Source: Nocardioides kongjuensis
Lineage (GTDB): Bacteria; Actinomycetota; Actinomycetes; Propionibacteriales; Nocardioidaceae
Direction: 5' to 3'
Length of the DNA stretch: 64,000 bases
NCBI RefSeq assembly: GCF_013409625.1
Contig: NZ_JACCBF010000001.1
Location: 3,971,001 to 4,035,000, forward strand
In this document: positions 59,533 through 64,000 of the stretch, one piece after another
Layout of the letters: every line of letters starts with the position of its first letter
How positions within the stretch are numbered: position 1 is the first letter of the stretch
The notes under the pieces: model-generated
What the model saw: only the letters and a program-made list of their open reading frames with translations
What the model was told of the DNA's origin: nothing
Databases searched by the model: none
Position numbers and translations under genes: made by a program

Positions 59533-59836
59533 CGGTCGCGACGACGACCTCGACCCGCCGGGCCAGGCGCGAGGGGTAGACCCGGTCCTCGAGGTAGTGG
59601 GCGATGAACCCGCGCTCGTCCATCCTGGGCTTGCCCGCACCTTCGCGGCCCCAGTCCTCCAGGCGCGAGAGCGGGCAGGCGGCATCGGTCACGGCCATCC
59701 GGCCGCCCCACGCGGCGGCAGCGAGGTGCGGGATGACCACCCACGGCATCAACCAGGCCAGGAACCCGCCCACCACCGTGAAGCCGACGAACAGCACGTG
59801 GACCACGAAGGCTCCTGCTGCGACGACCCGGTGCAT
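59495..59836 (-). CDS. DUF2784 family membrane protein
   Basis: A 113-residue membrane protein. Family features: AAGAFVVHVLFVGFTVVGGFLAWLMP at the N-terminus and the conserved CPLSRLEDWGR segment, then FIAHYLEDRVYPSRL and a C-terminal helix VVVATVILGSWLGFAI. Function unknown for the family. It converges with the VOC gene and overlaps it at the 3' end. ATG 59836. Confidence 0.88.
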   Translation of the reverse strand: MHRVVAAGAFVVHVLFVGFTVVGGFLAWLMPWVVIPHLAAAAWGGRMAVTDAACPLSRLEDWGREGAGKPRMDERGFIAHYLEDRVYPSRLARRVEVVVATVILGSWLGFAIR

Positions 59837-59897
59837 GGGCCGGATTGTAGTGACACGGCGTCACAGGTCCGCGGGTGGCCGGGACCCACTGATCGCC

Positions 59898-61325
59898 TCA
59901 GCACGCGTAGGTGGTGAAGGTGTAGCTGATCGACGCGGTCGAGTCGAAGTGCAGCTGCACCTTGGTGTAGTGCCCGACGGCGGTGCGGTAGGCGAGCACC
60001 GTCGTCGAGCCGGCATCTCCGGCGGTCTGGAGGTTCGCGGTATAGGGGAGCGACTTCAGGTCGGTGCACGAGAGACCGTTGTACGTCGTGCCGATGGGAT
60101 TCGCCCCTGCCGCGCCCAAGATGGCCGCCACCGTGCCGCCGGTCGGCGATCCCCATCCACCCGCGTAGCCCGCGTCGCAGCCGGCGCAAGCAGACCCGGT
60201 CGACTGCGCGCCAGTCTCCCAGTCGATGAAGCCGCCTGCAGGCATGGTCCCGTTCCCCGAGGCCACGACAGTGGTGGGAACCGCGTGCGGGCAGGTGATC
60301 TGGCGACTGACGACGCTCCGCGCGCCGACGGAGTCGACCGTCGAGACGGCGATGGTCGACGTGCCGCCGTCGCCCGGGTAGGAACGCGTGACGCTCTCGA
60401 CTCCCGTCGGCTGCGCGACCACGACGGTGTCTGTCGGGAATCCCCCACCGTTGACCAGGTACCTGTTCACCGGTCGCCCGTTGGCAGCAGGCGCGGACCA
60501 AGCGAAGGTGACGACCCCCGCGGGGTCGACGCTGCAGGGCGACGGCGCGGCCGCGGGCACGAGCGGCAGGGCGTACGGCTGTGCCGCCAGGCCCGGGGTG
60601 GACGAGCTGGTCGGTGCGCTGCAGACCGGGGTCGCGGCCGCAGTCGTGGTGCACAGGGCGACGGACACGACCACCGGCCGGTTGTCGATCACCAGCGGTC
60701 CGGTCAGGAGCACAGGGAGGCTGGCCCCGGGCGACGGCGCCGCTGCGGGGACCCAGTCGCCCTGGGACCCTCCCGAGTCGTCGGCGGACCAGTGCAGGTG
60801 GTGGAACGTCCCAGTGCCGAAGCTCGCCGGAAGCGTGACGGAGACGTCCAGCGTCTGATCCGGCCGCACCGCAGCCACGGTCACCGCTGTCGGCGGCAGG
60901 GGTGGTTTCGAGGCGCTCACCGGACCAGCCCAGTGCCGTAGTCGGCTGGATCGATGGCGCCCGTTGACGGCCTTCACCGCATAGAAGTGCGCCACCCCGT
61001 CGACGGCGACCTGGTCGCGACACGCGCGCACCGCCGGACCGACCGTGCACACGGTCCGGCGCGGACCTTCGACCCCTCCGTCCGCGCGCACCACCTTGTA
61101 GCGAAGCGGTCGACCGCGCCAACGGTGCTCCGCGGGCCAGGTGACGTCGACCGCCGTGGTCGCTGCTCCCACGCCCACAGGCACCACGGCGGCGTCCGGC
61201 GCTGGCAGCGGCGCCGGGCGGCGCTTCGCGACCGTTGCCGTCGCGTCGGAGGGCACGACGAGCAGGGCGACGGTGACCAGGAGCGAGACGAGCTCCCCAC
61301 AACGACGTACCGGACGGAAGGACAT
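59898..61325 (-). CDS. Secreted protein, fibronectin type III-like
   Basis: A 475-residue protein with a signal peptide (LVSLLVTVALLVVPSDATA). The mature part consists of three or four Fn3-like beta domains (DVTWPAEHRWRGRPLRYKVVRADGG, LPPTAVTVAAVRPDQTLDVSVTLP, GVVTFAWSAPAANGRPVNRYLVNGGG). A Cys/Gly-rich C-terminal region (ACAGCDAGYAGGWGSP, TTYNGLSCTDLKSLPY) ends at YTFTTYAC. No catalytic domain recognised. Base composition looks slightly lower in GC than its neighbours. It may be a surface or matrix-binding protein. Confidence 0.7.
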   Translation of the reverse strand: MSFRPVRRCGELVSLLVTVALLVVPSDATATVAKRRPAPLPAPDAAVVPVGVGAATTAVDVTWPAEHRWRGRPLRYKVVRADGGVEGPRRTVCTVGPAVRACRDQVAVDGVAHFYAVKAVNGRHRSSRLRHWAGPVSASKPPLPPTAVTVAAVRPDQTLDVSVTLPASFGTGTFHHLHWSADDSGGSQGDWVPAAAPSPGASLPVLLTGPLVIDNRPVVVSVALCTTTAAATPVCSAPTSSSTPGLAAQPYALPLVPAAAPSPCSVDPAGVVTFAWSAPAANGRPVNRYLVNGGGFPTDTVVVAQPTGVESVTRSYPGDGGTSTIAVSTVDSVGARSVVSRQITCPHAVPTTVVASGNGTMPAGGFIDWETGAQSTGSACAGCDAGYAGGWGSPTGGTVAAILGAAGANPIGTTYNGLSCTDLKSLPYTANLQTAGDAGSTTVLAYRTAVGHYTKVQLHFDSTASISYTFTTYAC

Positions 61326-61348
61326 CCCACGGCCCCCTCTCGGAGCCG

Positions 61349-61432
61349 TCAGGCGATGCCGCCGACCCCCATGAAACCCACGGAACCCATCATGACGGCG
61401 ACGAGGCCGGGGTCAACCCCATCATTCGGCAT
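61349..61432 (-). CDS. Possible 27-residue ORF coupled to the GrpB-family gene
   Basis: ATG at 61430-61432 overlaps the preceding stop (TGATG). It encodes MPNDGVDPGLVAVMMGSVGF then MGVGGIA, a short hydrophobic peptide. Its reality is uncertain; only the overlap and hydrophobicity support it. Confidence 0.25.
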   Translation of the reverse strand: MPNDGVDPGLVAVMMGSVGFMGVGGIA

Positions 61433-62037
61433 CACAGCAGCCCCGTCGCCGCGAAGGCCCGCGCGTAGATCGCCCGCACGACCTGCTCCTTGCGGGCGTT
61501 GTACTGCATCCCGTGCTCCCCGGCCGCGCTCGAGGCGGCGGACGCGGCGAGCTTGGCGGCGGCGTACCGCTCGCGCTCGTCGGGGTTGCCGCGCAACCAG
61601 TCGCGGAAGATCCGGTGCTTGACCACCTCGGGGCTGTCGGGGCCGAAGACGTGCACGTGCGAGGTCGGCGACGTGCCGCGGAGCAGGCGGTGCTCGAACC
61701 ACCAGGGCTCGCGCACCCGCAGCACGAAGCCGCGCGCCTCCAGCGCCGGCACGTAGGACGCCTCGTCGGCAGGGTCGGCGACGACGAGGTCGACGTCGAT
61801 CACCGGCTTGGCGGGCAGGCCGGGGACGGCGGTGGAGCCGACGTGCTCGACGACCAGTGCTCGCCAGCCGAGCGCCTCCCTCACCCGGGCGGCGACCTCC
61901 TCGAACAGGTCGGGCCACGCGGGATCGGCCGCCACGACCGCCACGTCCGGCGACGGACCGGCTCCGTCCACCCACGGTGAGGCGCCCGGCGGGACGGGCG
62001 GGTCGTGGAAGGTGACGATGTCGTGGCGGCTCGGCAC
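61432..62037 (-). CDS. GrpB family protein (nucleotidyltransferase fold)
   Basis: A 201-residue protein. The family signature is VVEHVGSTAVPGLPAKPVIDVDLVVADP, with the HVGSTAVPGLxAKPxID pattern. It goes on with FVLRVREPWWFEHRLLRG, THVHVFGP-type strand (SHVHVFGPDSPEV) and RDWLRGNPDERERYAAAK. The fold is that of minimal nucleotidyltransferases. Substrate unknown; some relatives act in CoA or antibiotic modification, but nothing supports a choice here. Starts at GTG 62037. Confidence 0.92.
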   Translation of the reverse strand: MPSRHDIVTFHDPPVPPGASPWVDGAGPSPDVAVVAADPAWPDLFEEVAARVREALGWRALVVEHVGSTAVPGLPAKPVIDVDLVVADPADEASYVPALEARGFVLRVREPWWFEHRLLRGTSPTSHVHVFGPDSPEVVKHRIFRDWLRGNPDERERYAAAKLAASAASSAAGEHGMQYNARKEQVVRAIYARAFAATGLL

Positions 62038-62048
62038 GGTCGGCTCGC

Positions 62049-62714
62049 TCAGCCCGCCAGGCCGTGCTCGTGGGCGAACACGACGATCTGCACGCGGTCG
62101 CGCAGCCCGAGCTTGCGCAGGATCGCGCCGACGTGGGTCTTCACCGTCGACTCGCTGAGGAACACCTGCCCGGCGATCTCCTGGTTCGACAACCCGCGCG
62201 CGACGGCGGCGAAGACCTCGCGCTCCTTGTCGGTGAGGCCCGTGTACGACGCGGGCGGGGCGGCGGCCGCCCTGAACTGGCTGTCGAGCAGGGTGGACAG
62301 GTCGGCCGGGGCGAGCACGGCGTTGCCGGAGTGCACGGTGCGGATGGCGTCGCGCAGCATCACCGGGGTGGTGCCCTTGAGGAGGAACCCGCTGGCGCCG
62401 TACCTGATCGCGGTCGCGGCGCGGTCGTCGAGGTTGAAGGTGGTGAGCACGACGACGCGGACCGGCTTCTCGCGGCGGGCGGCGCGGTCGGGCAGGAAGA
62501 TCTGCCGGGTGGCCTCGACGCCGTCCATCTCCGGCATCCGGATGTCCATCAGCACCACGTCGGGCGCGAGCTGGTCGACCAGGCGGACGGCCTGGACGCC
62601 GTCGGCCGCCGTACCGACGACCTCCATGCCCTCCTGGGCGTCGACGATCACCCGGACGCCCTCGCGGAACAGCTCCTGGTCGTCGACGAGCAGCACCCGG
62701 ATCGGCTCGGTCAT
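62049..62714 (-). CDS. NarL/LuxR-family response regulator
   Basis: A 221-residue regulator. Receiver with DD at 11-12, phospho-acceptor Asp57 in VVLMDIRMPEMDG, and Lys in GFLLKGTTPVML. C-terminal LuxR HTH: LTDKEREVFAAVARGLSNQEIAGQVFLSESTVKTHVGAILRKLGLRDRVQIVVFAHEHGL. It overlaps the upstream kinase by four bases (ATGA), making a two-component operon. Targets unknown; no operator assigned. Confidence 0.94.
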   Translation of the reverse strand: MTEPIRVLLVDDQELFREGVRVIVDAQEGMEVVGTAADGVQAVRLVDQLAPDVVLMDIRMPEMDGVEATRQIFLPDRAARREKPVRVVVLTTFNLDDRAATAIRYGASGFLLKGTTPVMLRDAIRTVHSGNAVLAPADLSTLLDSQFRAAAAPPASYTGLTDKEREVFAAVARGLSNQEIAGQVFLSESTVKTHVGAILRKLGLRDRVQIVVFAHEHGLAG

Positions 62715-63898
62715 CGGTTCCTCACCGGCACCCACGCGGTCGCGGTGAAGGTCGGCGGATCGGACCGCCGGCGTACGTCGAGCCGGCCACCGACCGCCTC
62801 GAGGCGGCGCCGCATCCCGTCCAGCCCCTGTCCCCCGCTGTCGGCCGGATCCCCCGCAGGTACGGCGTTGCGGACCTCGATCCGCAAGTCGCCCTCCCAG
62901 TGCCGCTCGACGTGAACCGGCTGGTCGCGCCGGCCGTGCTTGATCGCGTTGGTCAGCATCTCCTGCAGCACGCGGAACGCGACGACCGCGAGCTCGGGCG
63001 GCATCGGCTGCGGCGTACCGACCTCCGTCGTGACCACCTCGTGCCCGCTGGCCCGCACCCCGTCGACCAGGCTGTCGAGGTCGGTCTGCTGCGCGGCCGC
63101 CGTCGGGCCCGCCTGCCCAGCGGTCGAGGAGAGCACCTGCCGGACGTCCTCGAGCGAAGCGCGCGCGGAGCCGGCGATGTTGGCCATCGTCGTCTTGAGG
63201 CCCTGGGTGTCGGCGTCCTCGAGGTACTGCGCGGACTCGGCCTGCGCGAGGATCACCGCCAGCGAGTGGCCGACCACGTCGTGCACGTCGCGCGCCAGCT
63301 GGGCCTGCTCCTCGCGCAGCCGGGCGATCTCCTCGGCCTGGTCGCGCTGCGCCTCGGCTGCGACCTGCGAGCGCCGCGAGTCCTGGGACCGGGCGGCGAA
63401 GCGGAGCGCGAGGCCGAGCAGCCACGGCGTCGCCAGCAGCGCGAAGCCGACCAGCCCGGCGGCCAGCCGCCAGTCGTAGCGACTGTAGGAGTCGATGGCG
63501 AGGCGCTCGACGCCGAGCATCTGCAGCACCCGGTAGAACGAGTACGGCGACGTCATCAGCACCGCGATCGCCGCACTCAGGGGGATCGAGAGGCCGCTGA
63601 GCCAGACCGTCGGCGGCCGGCCCCACCGCGCGCAGCCGAACGCGACGGCGGCGAGCAGCACCTCGGTGAGCATCGGTTCGACGCCGATCACGACCTGCAC
63701 CAGACCGGTCCCCCACGCGACCGCGAGCGCTGCTGCGGGCAGCCGTCGGGCCAGGCCCACCGCGACCGCAACGCCGACCACGACGAGCAGCGCGGGCAAC
63801 GGGTCGGGCTCGTAGGAGCGCTTCACCTCGAGCAGCCCGATCACCAGGGCGACCGCCCCGACGACCAGGTCCGGCAGCCAGCGCTCGGCACGGTTCAC
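62711..63898 (-). CDS. NarL/DesK-type sensor histidine kinase
   Basis: A 395-residue kinase. The first 175 residues carry about five helices (LVVGAVALVIGLLEV, ALLVVVGVAVAVGLA, LPAAALAVAWGTGLVQVVI, LSGLSIPLSAAIAVLM, LAAGLVGFALLATPWLLGLAL). A coiled linker leads to HisKA_3: LARDVHDVVGHSLAVILAQAES (His206). HATPase: EMLTNAIKHGR and GQGLDGMRRRLEAVGGRLD. GTG start. It pairs with the response regulator gene at 62049-62714. Confidence 0.93.
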   Translation of the reverse strand: MNRAERWLPDLVVGAVALVIGLLEVKRSYEPDPLPALLVVVGVAVAVGLARRLPAAALAVAWGTGLVQVVIGVEPMLTEVLLAAVAFGCARWGRPPTVWLSGLSIPLSAAIAVLMTSPYSFYRVLQMLGVERLAIDSYSRYDWRLAAGLVGFALLATPWLLGLALRFAARSQDSRRSQVAAEAQRDQAEEIARLREEQAQLARDVHDVVGHSLAVILAQAESAQYLEDADTQGLKTTMANIAGSARASLEDVRQVLSSTAGQAGPTAAAQQTDLDSLVDGVRASGHEVVTTEVGTPQPMPPELAVVAFRVLQEMLTNAIKHGRRDQPVHVERHWEGDLRIEVRNAVPAGDPADSGGQGLDGMRRRLEAVGGRLDVRRRSDPPTFTATAWVPVRNR

Positions 63899-63953
63899 GC
63901 CGGTCCTCCTGCCGGGTCGGTCGAGATGGTCTGCGGACAGCGAACCACACGCC

Positions 63954-64000
63954 TCACCGATGCGCGGAGCGGACGAGCTCGTCGAGCAGCTCGGCGTACG
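63954..64000 (-). CDS. C-terminal end of a gene running off the right edge
   Basis: The last 47 bases read as the end of a frame on the minus strand: YAELLDELVRSAHR then stop (63954-63956). It lies 55 bases upstream of the kinase GTG. The identity cannot be told from 14 codons. It may be the end of the gene before the two-component operon. Confidence 0.35.
   Translation of the reverse strand, partial: YAELLDELVRSAHR

Overview
The window looks like one continuous piece of chromosome from a high-GC actinobacterium, most likely a Nocardioides-type member of the Propionibacteriales. This rests on the very high GC content, frequent GTG starts, many ATGA or GTGA gene overlaps, and the set of families present (DUF4184, DUF6153 with DUF305, ECF41, truncated KdpD/KdpE, GlxA-type AraC, CsoR-CopZ-CopA). 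The genus is an inference. About 75 real genes are packed on both strands with no gap above 300 bases. There are no tRNA or rRNA genes, CRISPR arrays, prophage or large biosynthetic cluster. The only clear mobile element is one IS481-family insertion sequence.

Layout. 1-6.3 kb: end of an exonuclease III gene, an SDR, a NYN protein, a secreted protein, a GH25 lipoprotein, a thioredoxin-LLM flavin oxidoreductase pair, a TetR regulator and small or hypothetical genes. 6.4-9.3 kb: a shortened UvrA-like ABC ATPase and a pterin dehydratase. 10-14.2 kb: an APC/KUP-like permease divergent from a small membrane protein and a KdpD/KdpE-like two-component system. 14.2-22.2 kb: thioesterase, DUF4184, DUF1905, ankyrin lipoprotein, secreted beta-propeller protein, a NarL-type two-component system, an FAD reductase and a pentapeptide-repeat protein. 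22.2-28.9 kb: a self-regulated ABC/TetR operon, a heptad-repeat protein, an MpaB/DUF2236 oxygenase divergent from TetR-GNAT, an AraC regulator and a VOC protein. 28.9-36 kb: a polyamine-type ABC operon (potA-potD-potB-potC) ending in an aldehyde dehydrogenase, divergent from a GntR regulator joined to a soluble Cache-domain protein. 36-41.5 kb: RibD-like reductase, LysE exporter, CDF exporter with ArsR, an ASCH-like/HhH protein, DUF6153-DUF305 and an M43 metalloprotease. 41.5-48.8 kb: an ECF41 sigma/carboxymuconolactone-decarboxylase pair, the IS481 element, isochorismatase and GlxA regulator, enoyl-CoA hydratase with CoA-transferase AB, and IclR. 48.8-53.4 kb: a cobalamin riboswitch controlling a B12 uptake ABC operon, then a chromate transporter. 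53.4-58.8 kb: an MFS exporter divergent from csoR-copZ-secreted protein-copA. 58.8-64 kb: VOC, DUF2784, secreted protein, GrpB, a second NarL-type two-component system and the edge of a last gene.

Working together. Several regulatory circuits can be read from the DNA: 11-bp direct repeats between the permease and the KdpDE-like genes, a large inverted repeat flanking the -10 of the ABC/TetR operon, two matched CsoR operators between the MFS gene and csoR, an ECF41-type promoter (TGTCACA-N16-TGTC) just before the decarboxylase start, an 18-bp palindrome over the arsR start codons, and a palindrome between iclR and the CoA-transferase genes. The most unusual points are: a soluble Cache protein coupled to a GntR regulator beside polyamine transport; an IS481 copy whose transposase stop codon lies in the target duplication and whose Shine-Dalgarno is buried in a hairpin; a hairpin family seen twice, once inside a reading frame; and a duplicated histidine-motif protein in the copper operon.
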